This document shows, one piece after another, positions 17,898-25,558 of a stretch of DNA of 54,604 nucleotides. The DNA comes from Desulforhopalus singaporensis. Lineage in GTDB: Bacteria; Desulfobacterota; Desulfobulbia; Desulfobulbales; Desulfocapsaceae. The notes under the pieces were generated by a model, which saw nothing but the letters and a program-made list of their open reading frames with translations, was not told the origin of the DNA and did no database searches. The stretch's first letter is position 1, and the number at the start of each line of letters is the position of its first letter. Location of the stretch: positions 1 through 54,604 of the forward strand of contig NZ_FNJI01000031.1 in assembly GCF_900104445.1 (NCBI RefSeq). Direction: 5' to 3'. The position numbers and the translations under genes are program-made.

Positions 17898-18641
17898 ATG
17901 GCAGCGATACTTTCTGCTGAAGCAGTCACCGTCAGGTTCGGCGGCATTACTGCCCTTAAAGATGTCAGTTTTGAAGTAAAGCAAGGGGAGTTTTTAAGTC
18001 TGATTGGCCCCAATGGTGCCGGCAAAACAACACTATTAAAAACAATTACAGGTATTGTAAAGCCGGCGAACGCTTCAATAAAAATCAACGACAGGGAAAT
18101 TACCAAACTGCCGACACATAGTCGGATAAGACTTGGTCTTGCTTTGACTCATCAAATTGTTAGTCCATTCAAGTCAATGACCGTTTTGCAAAATGTTATG
18201 TTCGCCGCCGGTTATAAAAAAGTCAGAAACATTGGTCTTTCAATATTGAATTTCAGTCGGTCATCAGAAAAGAAAGATGCTATGGCTTTCCTTGAAATGG
18301 TTGATATCGCCCAATATAAGAATTTTCCGGTGTCAACCATGCCGTTGGGAATTTTAAAAAGACTGGAGGTTGCAAGAGCATTGGCAATAAAGCCGAAAAT
18401 TCTATTACTTGACGAGCCCCTGGCAGGCCTAAACAGTCAAGAGGCAAGCAGACTTGCTGACACGATCAAGCTGATTTCCCAAAATGGTATGACGACAGTT
18501 ATGATCGAACACAATTTAAGCGAGGTCTTGAGGATAAGCGACCGGCTTTATGTTTTGGATAACGGCAAGTACCTCGCTTCCGGCAATCCAAAAGAAGTAA
18601 TGAAACAGCCTGAAGTCAGAACAGCATATCTGGGGAGTTGA
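17898..18641 (+). CDS. livG: Liv-type ABC ATPase (LivG)
   Basis: A 247-residue ATPase with Walker A GPNGAGKTT (about residue 37), an LGILKRLEVARAL signature region (a divergent signature, LGI in place of LSGGQ) near 155, Walker B ILLLDEPLAGLN near 170 and the switch histidine in MIEHNL. LivG energises the LivHM channel. It starts one base after the livM stop. The departure from the usual LSGG signature is visible and worth noting, though some LivG proteins vary here. Confidence 0.92.
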   Translation: MAAILSAEAVTVRFGGITALKDVSFEVKQGEFLSLIGPNGAGKTTLLKTITGIVKPANASIKINDREITKLPTHSRIRLGLALTHQIVSPFKSMTVLQNVMFAAGYKKVRNIGLSILNFSRSSEKKDAMAFLEMVDIAQYKNFPVSTMPLGILKRLEVARALAIKPKILLLDEPLAGLNSQEASRLADTIKLISQNGMTTVMIEHNLSEVLRISDRLYVLDNGKYLASGNPKEVMKQPEVRTAYLGS

Positions 18642-18645
18642 TTAA

Positions 18646-19359
18646 ATGATGCTTAAGATCAGTAATTTTTGTTGTGGCTATGGGAATATGCAGGTTGTAA
18701 ACCACCTTGATCTGGAAGTAAAAAAGGGAAGCGTCACTGGGATATTAGGTGCAAATGGCGCAGGAAAATCCTCACTTATAATGGCAATCGCTGGTCATGT
18801 GGAAATAAAAAATGGTTCGATTGTTTATAACGGTGAGGATATTACCAGTTGTACGCCCATGGAAAGAGTGTCCAGGGGAATAGCTTTGGTTCCGGAAGGT
18901 AGACGTCTTTTTAAGAGTATGAGCGTTTATGAGAACTTGATAATTGGTGGTTACATTACAAGAAAGAAAGATAGTCAGACGAATATGGAAAAAGTTTTCG
19001 ACATTTTTCCAATACTTGGCGAAAGGATCAGACAAAACGCCGGTTCCTTGTCCGGAGGTGAACAACAGATGTTGGCTATCGGCAGGGCACTTATGACCGA
19101 TCCAAAAGTATTGATGGTCGACGAGTTGTCACTTGGGCTCATGCCTAAAGCCATTGATATCTGTTACGAAGTAATAGAAAAGCTGAACAGTTTGGATATG
19201 ACTATCATGCTGGTGGAACAGAGTACCAAAAGGGCGCTTCAGGCATCCGACAACGTAATTGTTTTTGAGTCGGGGAATACGGTTTGGAAAGGGTCCTCCA
19301 ATGAAGCAAAAAAATCATCAGAGATTATCGATTCAATGCTGGGTTTGCGGAATCATTAA
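18646..19359 (+). CDS. livF: Liv-type ABC ATPase (LivF)
   Basis: A 237-residue ATPase with Walker A GANGAGKSS near residue 37, the LivF-typical segment ALVPEGRRLFKSMSVYENL near 85, signature SLSGGEQQMLAIGRAL near 135 and Walker B VLMVDELSLGLMP near 155. It is the second nucleotide-binding subunit of the importer. It starts four bases after livG. Ten bases after its stop begins an IS21-like terminal-repeat element, which closes the operon. Confidence 0.93.
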   Translation: MMLKISNFCCGYGNMQVVNHLDLEVKKGSVTGILGANGAGKSSLIMAIAGHVEIKNGSIVYNGEDITSCTPMERVSRGIALVPEGRRLFKSMSVYENLIIGGYITRKKDSQTNMEKVFDIFPILGERIRQNAGSLSGGEQQMLAIGRALMTDPKVLMVDELSLGLMPKAIDICYEVIEKLNSLDMTIMLVEQSTKRALQASDNVIVFESGNTVWKGSSNEAKKSSEIIDSMLGLRNH

Positions 19360-19368
19360 TTGAGTTCT

Positions 19369-19563
19369 TGTCATTCAGCATTGAAATCTGACCCTTTTCC
19401 GCTTTGAATATTGACCCCGTTGCGGTATGAAGGCCTGAATATTTTTTATCTTTAAAATCTTTTCATATTAGAAGGTTAAGAGATTTTAAAGGTAAAAGAT
19501 ATTTAAGCCAAAGAAGTCAACCTTGGGTGCTGATTGGGGGTCATATTTCAACGCTGACTGACA
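19369..19563. mobile_element. 195-bp MITE-like element with IS21-type ends
   Basis: The ends are 26-bp inverted repeats with 23 matches by eye: the left starts TGTCATTCAGCATTGAAAT (19369-19394) and the right is its near reverse complement (19538-19563). Both carry a TTGAAAT-N-TGACCC box, and a further TTGAATATTGACCC copy lies at 19404-19417, matching the multiple terminal repeats and TGT/ACA ends of IS21-family elements. The centre has a weaker internal palindrome around TCTTTAAAATCTTTT and AAGAGATTTTAAAGG. No coding sequence is present, so it could only be mobilised by an IS21 transposase elsewhere. No target duplication is evident. Confidence 0.6.
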
Positions 19564-19704
19564 GCCTAAGCCAAGGCTCCTAAAGAGATGATCGCCAATA
19601 GGATAGTCAATCCCCGTATTTTGATTTTTTCTCTTTACCTGAAATTAATCTTATGCTATGAACTGGTAATGACAACCGTACCAACAGTGTAGCAACTTAT
19701 TCGG

Positions 19705-20445
19705 ATGAATCCAATAATGGTCAACAAAGAAATAGCCATCCCATATTACCTGCAATTGGCTGATATTATAAGAGATCAAATCAACACAGGTATCTTTCGG
19801 CCAAATGATCTTATTCCTTCAGAGAGGGAACTGTGCGAAAAATACAATATAAGCCGTAGCACCGTTAGGCAAACTATCCAGTTGTTGAAGGAAGAAGGTT
19901 TATTATCAAAAGAAAAAGGCGTTGGTACTCGTGTAAAGCAACCTGTCTTTGAACAGAATCTTCTAGGACATCACAATCTCGACCTGCAAATGAAAGAGAA
20001 AGGGTATCAGGCATCGACTAAGATACTCAAGCACGAGGAATTGACCGGATCAAGCCGGGTCCAGCGTTTGCTGAATCTGAAGATTACGGATCGTCTGCTA
20101 AAAATAACCAGGCTGAGAATCGTTGATAACTGTCCGTTTTTTATTGAAAAAATATATATACCTCGCAGTAAGTTTCCGGATATCAAACCGGATGATTTCA
20201 ATGATACGTATATATTTTTAAAAACAATTGAAAAAGATTACGGAATCGCGCTTGGCCGTATTGATGTGTTTCTTGAGCCTGTTTTGTTAAATGACTACGA
20301 ACGTCATATTATGGGAATTAAAGAGTCCCCTGCTCCCGGGCTCTTGGTTGAACGGATCTCCAATGACGACGACGGGAGACCCGTAGCTTTGACAAAGCGA
20401 GTATTTAGAGGTGATCGCTGCAGGCATATGCTTGTGATTAAATAG
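19705..20445 (+). CDS. GntR-family regulator, UTRA domain
   Basis: A 246-residue GntR/HutC-subfamily regulator. The winged helix (about 10-75) contains RPNDLIPSERELCEKYNISRSTVRQTIQLLKEEGLL, and a UTRA domain (about 95-240) includes ITRLRIVDNCPFFIEKIYIP. It precedes, in the same direction and 53 bases away, a NicX-like enzyme gene and tctCBA, so it probably controls these in response to their substrate. It is not closely similar by eye to the HutC-like protein at 9137-9865, so the two are not a recent duplication. Confidence 0.85.
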   Translation: MNPIMVNKEIAIPYYLQLADIIRDQINTGIFRPNDLIPSERELCEKYNISRSTVRQTIQLLKEEGLLSKEKGVGTRVKQPVFEQNLLGHHNLDLQMKEKGYQASTKILKHEELTGSSRVQRLLNLKITDRLLKITRLRIVDNCPFFIEKIYIPRSKFPDIKPDDFNDTYIFLKTIEKDYGIALGRIDVFLEPVLLNDYERHIMGIKESPAPGLLVERISNDDDGRPVALTKRVFRGDRCRHMLVIK

Positions 20446-20498
20446 AATTTTTTTTTGGACCAGCTGGTACGGACAGGATGACATCCTAACCTTTAAAG

Positions 20499-21479
20499 AT
20501 GGAAAATATTATGCAAAATCTACTTATGCTTAAAGGTGCTAAAACTTTGGTAGATATATGTACCAAAGTGCAGCCGAACGAGAGTGTGTTGATCGTAACG
20601 GACATGAACAAGACCAGTATTGCAGAAACAATTGCTGCTATTGTTCTTGACCGTGGTGCAGAGCCGATGATCATTGTCATGAGGCCAAGGGACAGAGCAG
20701 GACAGGAGCCTCCCGACGCTATTGCTGAAGCTATGAAAGCCGCGGATGTAGTTTTCATACCCGTTGGCTACTCAATAACTCACACACATGCTGTCAAAAA
20801 TGCTGCCGCTGCCAAGAGTCGAATTATCGTTATGACTGACTTTACAGAAGAAATGATGATTCATGGTGGTTTAGAAGCGGATTTTGAATCAATTAAACCC
20901 ATTTGTGTTGGGGTTGCTCAAAAATTTGAACGCGGCAATACCATACACCTTACTTCGCCAGGAGGCACTGATTTGACCATGGACATAACAGGGCGAAGAG
21001 GAAATGCTCTTTATTGCATGGTTGAACCAGGGGAATTTTCTACGGTTCCAACAGTTGAAGCTAACGTTTCGCCGGTTGAAGGAAGTGCCAATGGTCGTAT
21101 TGTTGCCGATGCAAGTATTCCCTATCTCGGGATAGGCATACTCACCGAACCGGTCATCGTGGATGTAAATGATGGTTTCATTACAAGCATTGATGGTGGC
21201 AGACAGGCGGCAATCTTACGGGAGAACCTTGCCAACCAGAACGATCCAAACGTTTATAACATTGCTGAAATAGGTACGGGGTTGAACCCTAATTGCAGGA
21301 TGTGCGGGTTAATGCTTGAGGATGAAGGAGTTATCTCAACGTGCCATATCGGCATAGGTACCAGCATTACCTTGGGCGGTACAGTCAAGGCGGCTGTCCA
21401 TTATGATCTACTGATGTGGGAGCCGAAGATACAAGTTGATGGAGTAGCTGTTATCAATGGCAAAGAAGTGTTGATCTAA
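20499..21479 (+). CDS. NicX/M29-like metalloenzyme
   Basis: A 326-residue protein of the superfamily that joins M29 aminopeptidases (AmpT type) and 2,5-dihydroxypyridine 5,6-dioxygenase (NicX). Seen: an N-terminal Rossmann-like half (ESVLIVTDMNKTSIAETIA, then VFIPVGYSITHTHAVKNA), and a C-terminal metal-site half with EIGTGLNP near residue 262, TCHIGIGTS near 286 and AAVHYDLLMW near 302, where the H-x-D pair matches the metal ligands. A start four codons later (20511) is equally possible. Placed with a carboxylate importer, it could open a ring of an imported heteroaromatic acid or hydrolyse an amide; an oxygenase role would be odd in a strict anaerobe. Confidence 0.75.
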   Translation: MENIMQNLLMLKGAKTLVDICTKVQPNESVLIVTDMNKTSIAETIAAIVLDRGAEPMIIVMRPRDRAGQEPPDAIAEAMKAADVVFIPVGYSITHTHAVKNAAAAKSRIIVMTDFTEEMMIHGGLEADFESIKPICVGVAQKFERGNTIHLTSPGGTDLTMDITGRRGNALYCMVEPGEFSTVPTVEANVSPVEGSANGRIVADASIPYLGIGILTEPVIVDVNDGFITSIDGGRQAAILRENLANQNDPNVYNIAEIGTGLNPNCRMCGLMLEDEGVISTCHIGIGTSITLGGTVKAAVHYDLLMWEPKIQVDGVAVINGKEVLI

Positions 21480-21496
21480 AATCAGAGGAGGTAGTC

Positions 21497-22492
21497 ATGA
21501 TTCGTAACAATGTCAGAGGATTCAATGTATTCAGTAGGATGTTGGTGATGGCAGCGGTGACTAGTTTGTCTATCGCTCTAACCGCAGGTCAGAGTCTGGC
21601 GAAATATCCTGAAAAGCCAATCTCAATGATTGTCGCTTATTCGCCGGGTGGAGGGACTGACACTGCGGCTCGTGTTGTTGCCAAATACGTACAACCCTAC
21701 CTTGGCAAACGGCTTATCATTCAGAACAAGCCTGGTGCCGGGGGGCAGATCGGTTTTACCAGTCTAGCACAGGCGAAAACAGATGGTTATCGCATTGGTT
21801 TTATCAATAGCCCGTCAATTGTGATGGTCAAAATGTTACGGGATAATGTTCCATACGAGATGAGCGATTTTGAACCGATCGCCAATATCCAGCTAGACCC
21901 GGTTGTATTGGTTGTAAAAGCCGACAGCCCTTATAAGACACTGGCGGATCTCGTTGAGGACGCCAAGAAAAACCCGGGAAAAATCAACGTGGGCGGTGAC
22001 GGCCCCCAATCCAACAACCAACTGCAATTGATTGTTGCCGAAGATAAACTCGGTGTTGACCTCAATTTTGTTCCCTATAACGGATCTGGTCCGGCGATTA
22101 CATCTCTGCTTGGCGGACAGGTGGATGCTGCGGTACCAAGTGCAACCTCGGCTACTACCCACATAAACAATGGCCGTTTGCGTGCACTGGGTGTTTTTTC
22201 GCCAGAGAGCTACAAGTACCTCCCTGGCGTCCCCACGATTAAGGAAGCAACCGGTGTAGATATTCCTTCCGTCGGTGCAGCCTCCCGAGGTATTGCCGCT
22301 CCGAAAGGAATTTCTGCTGAGCATAAAGCTTTTTTAACTAAAGCTTTTGCCGATGTTATGAAGGATAAGGGCTTTGTGGAGCAGGCAGACAAAATGGGAC
22401 TTCCTCTGAAATACATGAATCCTGCCGAATATTCCGCCTATCTTGAACAGGCCGCCGCTGAAGCAAAAAAATACATTCATCTGATGAAATAG
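21497..22492 (+). CDS. tctC: Tripartite tricarboxylate transporter receptor (TctC)
   Basis: A 331-residue periplasmic receptor with a signal peptide (about 1-34, cleaved near SLA-KYPEK). It has the family landmarks YPEKPISMIVAYSPGGGTDTAAR, NKPGAGGQIGF near residue 78 and GGQVDAAVPSATSATTHINNGRLRALGV near 205. A strong AGAGGAGGTAG site precedes the ATG. TctC-type receptors bind carboxylates through a bridging pair of waters. Ligand unknown; the NicX-like gene upstream suggests an aromatic or heterocyclic acid. Confidence 0.93.
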   Translation: MIRNNVRGFNVFSRMLVMAAVTSLSIALTAGQSLAKYPEKPISMIVAYSPGGGTDTAARVVAKYVQPYLGKRLIIQNKPGAGGQIGFTSLAQAKTDGYRIGFINSPSIVMVKMLRDNVPYEMSDFEPIANIQLDPVVLVVKADSPYKTLADLVEDAKKNPGKINVGGDGPQSNNQLQLIVAEDKLGVDLNFVPYNGSGPAITSLLGGQVDAAVPSATSATTHINNGRLRALGVFSPESYKYLPGVPTIKEATGVDIPSVGAASRGIAAPKGISAEHKAFLTKAFADVMKDKGFVEQADKMGLPLKYMNPAEYSAYLEQAAAEAKKYIHLMK

Positions 22493-22530
22493 AGACCGAC
22501 CGGTCAATAATAGTCAATGGGGGTAAGCGT

Positions 22531-23019
22531 ATGACCAATGTACAGAAAAACCGAATCTTTGCCCTGGGCACCCTGATATTGTCTCTGTACCTGGGATATG
22601 AATCCTTTTCCTATCCCGGCAATTCATCACTGTTTCCTCGGGTGTTAGTAGTAGTGATGGGTTTTCTTGGTTTTCTGTTTTTTCTGCGGCAGACTTTGCT
22701 GAGCAAAAAAATAAAACCATCACCTGGCAACGACGGTACAGGTTCCTGTTCCGTGGCATCAGAGAAAAGCAGTGCGGATAAGACTGCTCTGGCTTCCGCA
22801 GGGCTGGTGTTTGGCAGTATCGGCATATACGCATTGCTTGTCGGCTTGGTGAACTATGAAGCAGCAACGGTAATCTTTATGGCGACAATGATGCCGGTGC
22901 TACGGTTTTCCAAAAAACGATGGATAATTGTAATATCATGCGGATTAATGGCGTTACTCTGGGCTATTTTCTTTCATTTGCTTGGTGTAACACGACCTGA
23001 AAGTTTAATTTTTGGCTGA
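22531..23019 (+). CDS. tctB: Tripartite tricarboxylate transporter small permease (TctB)
   Basis: A 162-residue membrane protein with four predicted helices (about 8-28, 38-53, 85-105, and 130-155 with a short break). It has the usual TctB layout, including a YPGNSSLFPRVLVVVMGFLG segment after helix 1. It lies between tctC and tctA, ending eight bases before tctA. TctB families are poorly conserved, so position is important evidence. Confidence 0.85.
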   Translation: MTNVQKNRIFALGTLILSLYLGYESFSYPGNSSLFPRVLVVVMGFLGFLFFLRQTLLSKKIKPSPGNDGTGSCSVASEKSSADKTALASAGLVFGSIGIYALLVGLVNYEAATVIFMATMMPVLRFSKKRWIIVISCGLMALLWAIFFHLLGVTRPESLIFG

Positions 23020-23027
23020 GGGAACCA

Positions 23028-24533
23028 ATGTTTGAGAACATACTTCTCGGTATAGGACCGCTTTTAAGTGTCAATATGCTGATTGCCATTGCTGGTGGAG
23101 TAACCGGTGGAGTGCTGATCGGGGTATTGCCCGGTCTCACCAGCACCATGGGAATTGCACTCCTTATACCAATCACCTTTTCCATGCCCCCGGAGGTCGG
23201 ATTGGCGATGCTTGGAGGTATCTATCTGGCATCCACATACAGTGGGGCAATTAGTGGAATATTGCTTAACATTCCAGGGACTCCAGCTGCCGTTGCGACC
23301 CTGCTTGACGGCTATCCCATGACCCAAAAGGGGCAATCCACTAAAGCCCTGGCTCTTGCAACTTTTGGATCGTGTATCGGCGGGTTGATTAGTGTCGTGG
23401 CTCTCCTGTTCATAGCTCCGCCCCTTGCTGAGTTTTCATTGCGATTTGGCAGCCCCGAATATTTTCTTTTGGCGGTTTTCGGTATTACGGTTATTGCATC
23501 TCTGTCCGGCGAAGATGTCGAAAAAGGCTTGATTGCCGGAATATTCGGACTCTTGCTGAGCACCGTAGGGAATCACCCTTTGACTGGATTCATGCGTTTC
23601 ACCTATGATATCCCAGCATTATTTGATGGAATCCCCCTGGTTGTTTCCCTTATCGGTCTCTATTCGATTCCGGAAGTAATTGATATGCTGACCCGCAGGA
23701 AGTCCGGCGAGAAAATCAAGCTCAACTTAGATGAATCAAATCCTTTGCGTTTTTTTCCGGAGGTGATCAGTCAGAAGGTGAATCTTATCAGGTCCAGCCT
23801 AATTGGTATAGCAGTGGGCATCATCCCCGGTGTTGGATGCAGTGTTGGGGGGTTTCTCTCCTACGATGCTGCAAAACGGTCATCAAAGAAGCCAGAAGAG
23901 TTCGGTAAAGGATCAACCGCTGGGGTTCTTGCTTCGGAAACCGCCAACAATGCTGTAACCGGAGGTACGCTTATCCCTCTGCTAACTCTCGGAGTTCCCG
24001 GCAACCCTGTGACAGCTGTACTGCTGGGCGGAATCATGATCCACGGCCTTCGACCCGGCGCGGAACTGTTTACCACCAACGCCGATATCGTCTACAGCTT
24101 TATTTTAAGCCTTTTCATATCGAATCTACTGTTTGTTCCGGTCGGATTGTTCATGGCTAAATATTGTGTGAGATTGATTCAGATTCCCCGGTCGATTCTT
24201 GCACCGGCAATCATGGCAATGGCAGTAATTGGATCTTATGCGATTCGTGGTTCGATGGAAGATGTCTGGATCATGTTGTTCATTGGTTTTTGTGGTTTTG
24301 TCATGCATTTTTTTGCTGTACCCAGGGCGCCGATGGTTCTGGGACTTGTGCTTGGAACGATGGCCGAGGGAGAATTAAGCCGCTCATTGTCACTTATTCA
24401 TGGGGATGTGGGAGCATTTTTAATCCAGCTTGTTACTCGGCCCATCTCACTGGTTATTCTCATTCTCTGTATTTTATCACTTGTGCAAGGTATCAGACAG
24501 CAAATCAAAAAAAACTCCGTTTATGAAAATTAG
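23028..24533 (+). CDS. tctA: Tripartite tricarboxylate transporter large permease (TctA)
   Basis: A 501-residue integral membrane protein with about eleven hydrophobic segments and TctA family motifs: VLPGLTSTMGIALLIPITF near residue 35, MLGGIYLASTYSGAISGILLNIPGTPAAVAT near 60, and TAGVLASETANNAVTGGTLIPLLTLGVPGNP near 300. It is the transport subunit. It is followed 19 bases later by a small lipoprotein gene on the same strand. Confidence 0.95.
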   Translation: MFENILLGIGPLLSVNMLIAIAGGVTGGVLIGVLPGLTSTMGIALLIPITFSMPPEVGLAMLGGIYLASTYSGAISGILLNIPGTPAAVATLLDGYPMTQKGQSTKALALATFGSCIGGLISVVALLFIAPPLAEFSLRFGSPEYFLLAVFGITVIASLSGEDVEKGLIAGIFGLLLSTVGNHPLTGFMRFTYDIPALFDGIPLVVSLIGLYSIPEVIDMLTRRKSGEKIKLNLDESNPLRFFPEVISQKVNLIRSSLIGIAVGIIPGVGCSVGGFLSYDAAKRSSKKPEEFGKGSTAGVLASETANNAVTGGTLIPLLTLGVPGNPVTAVLLGGIMIHGLRPGAELFTTNADIVYSFILSLFISNLLFVPVGLFMAKYCVRLIQIPRSILAPAIMAMAVIGSYAIRGSMEDVWIMLFIGFCGFVMHFFAVPRAPMVLGLVLGTMAEGELSRSLSLIHGDVGAFLIQLVTRPISLVILILCILSLVQGIRQQIKKNSVYEN

Positions 24534-24552
24534 AATTTAAAGGAGAAAAATT

Positions 24553-24957
24553 ATGAAACGATATATTACCTATCTTGCGATCCTCACCTTGTGTGCACTG
24601 GTTTTCGGCTGCAAGAATGTGGATACCAGTTCATCCATGAAACCGACAACTGCTGAAATCGTCGTCGACAGCCCAGTGAAACTTGACGAGAAAGGAGTGA
24701 TCGGAGTCAGTGGTAAAGGATTTGAACCGGGAAGCAAAGTTGTAGTGCTGTTTGTTACAATCGACGGAGTGCAAAGTGACATCGGCTACGCACTCGATCC
24801 TGAACCTGTTGCTGATGCGGTCGGTACCTGGAAAAGCGAGTGGTCCTATGGTCGGTTGGTTAAGAAGAATTTGGTAAAGGAGGGGCGCTACACGATGTCT
24901 GTAGCAGATGAGGATTTTAACGAATTAACTTCAGCCAGTATAGTCTTTGAGAAATAA
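24553..24957 (+). CDS. Small lipoprotein, unknown function
   Basis: A 134-residue protein with a lipoprotein signal: KRYITYLAILTLCALVFGC, the cysteine at residue 20 being the lipidation site. The mature part is predicted as beta-rich, with GVIGVSGKGFEPGSKVVVLFVTIDG resembling an Ig-like/IPT fold of surface proteins. A strong AAAGGAG site precedes the ATG and it closely follows tctA, so it is likely co-transcribed. A fourth, lipoprotein partner is not part of the standard TctCBA set. I do not recognise the family. Confidence 0.75.
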   Translation: MKRYITYLAILTLCALVFGCKNVDTSSSMKPTTAEIVVDSPVKLDEKGVIGVSGKGFEPGSKVVVLFVTIDGVQSDIGYALDPEPVADAVGTWKSEWSYGRLVKKNLVKEGRYTMSVADEDFNELTSASIVFEK

Positions 24958-24988
24958 TGTGGTCAACACAACGGGCAGGATTTGTTGT

Positions 24989-25004
24989 CAGGCAGAGCTG
25001 CCTG
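24989..25004 (+). terminator. Short hairpin after lipoprotein gene
   Basis: CAGGCA, loop GAGC, TGCCTG lies about 30 bases after the lipoprotein stop. No T-run follows, so terminator function is uncertain. Confidence 0.3.
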
Positions 25005-25166
25005 AGGTAGTTGTATGAATTTCACGACCTCGGTTAGCAGTTTAAACTTATAATTCAAGCTAGTTAGCTAAAGGATGTCGTGAACCGGCCAGGATTTTTC
25101 GGAGACAGTTTTCATTTGTATGCCTCACAACCTCGCCTGACAGAGCGCAATTCCCAAATAGGGTAC

Positions 25167-25226
25167 CGCATATCCCTTTTAAAAAACCATTATATTTTGT
25201 AGATGCTTTTTAAAAAGGGATATGCT
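25167..25226. repeat. Imperfect inverted repeat
   Basis: GCATATCCCTTTTAAAAA (from 25169) and TTTTTAAAAAGGGATATGC (to 25225) are reverse complements apart from one extra A, around a 20-odd-base loop. It adjoins a transposase scar, so it could be an element end or a two-way terminator between the convergent tct and ilvD-like genes. Confidence 0.5.
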
Positions 25227-25234
25227 CCCCCTGT

Positions 25235-25319
25235 TAAGACGAACGCCAACCCATCATTCATGCTGACACTGATCTTGGCGCCAAATTCAGTTTTCTTGCT
25301 GGCCTTCCCACGCACTATC
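25235..25319 (-). pseudogene. IS5/IS1182-type transposase scar
   Basis: The minus frame here reads RGKASKKTEFGAKISVSM followed by NDGLAFV, matching the VRPIVRGKA-(x)-EFGAK(I/V)S(V/I)S-x-VDGYAF segment of IS5/IS1182-like DDE transposases. Upstream (towards 25360) the frame is broken and downstream it ends at the inverted repeat, so only a fragment of about 28 codons remains. The rest of 24958-25558 has no recognisable gene. Confidence 0.6.
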
Positions 25320-25558
25320 TGTCAATCAGCGTTGCCAATCGCCCCCTCCCAGCCCCGATAGGTTGCCCCCTTTTGCTCAGTCGTCTTTTTTCTCAAAATC
25401 TCTTAACACACTAATTATACGATATTTTAAGAAACATAACATCATCACTTCTCACTGGTTATGGACTCAATTTAGACGCTGTAAGGAGTCATTTATCGGC
25501 GCTGATCCACAGCAGAATAGCTTTGCCGACAATCTCCAGGGGCAGGTCAATAGAACGT

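Noticed and set aside
20499-21479. Firm annotation as 2,5-dihydroxypyridine dioxygenase
   Set aside because: The fold and ligands are shared with M29 aminopeptidases, no other nicotinate pathway genes are present, and the host is probably anaerobic.
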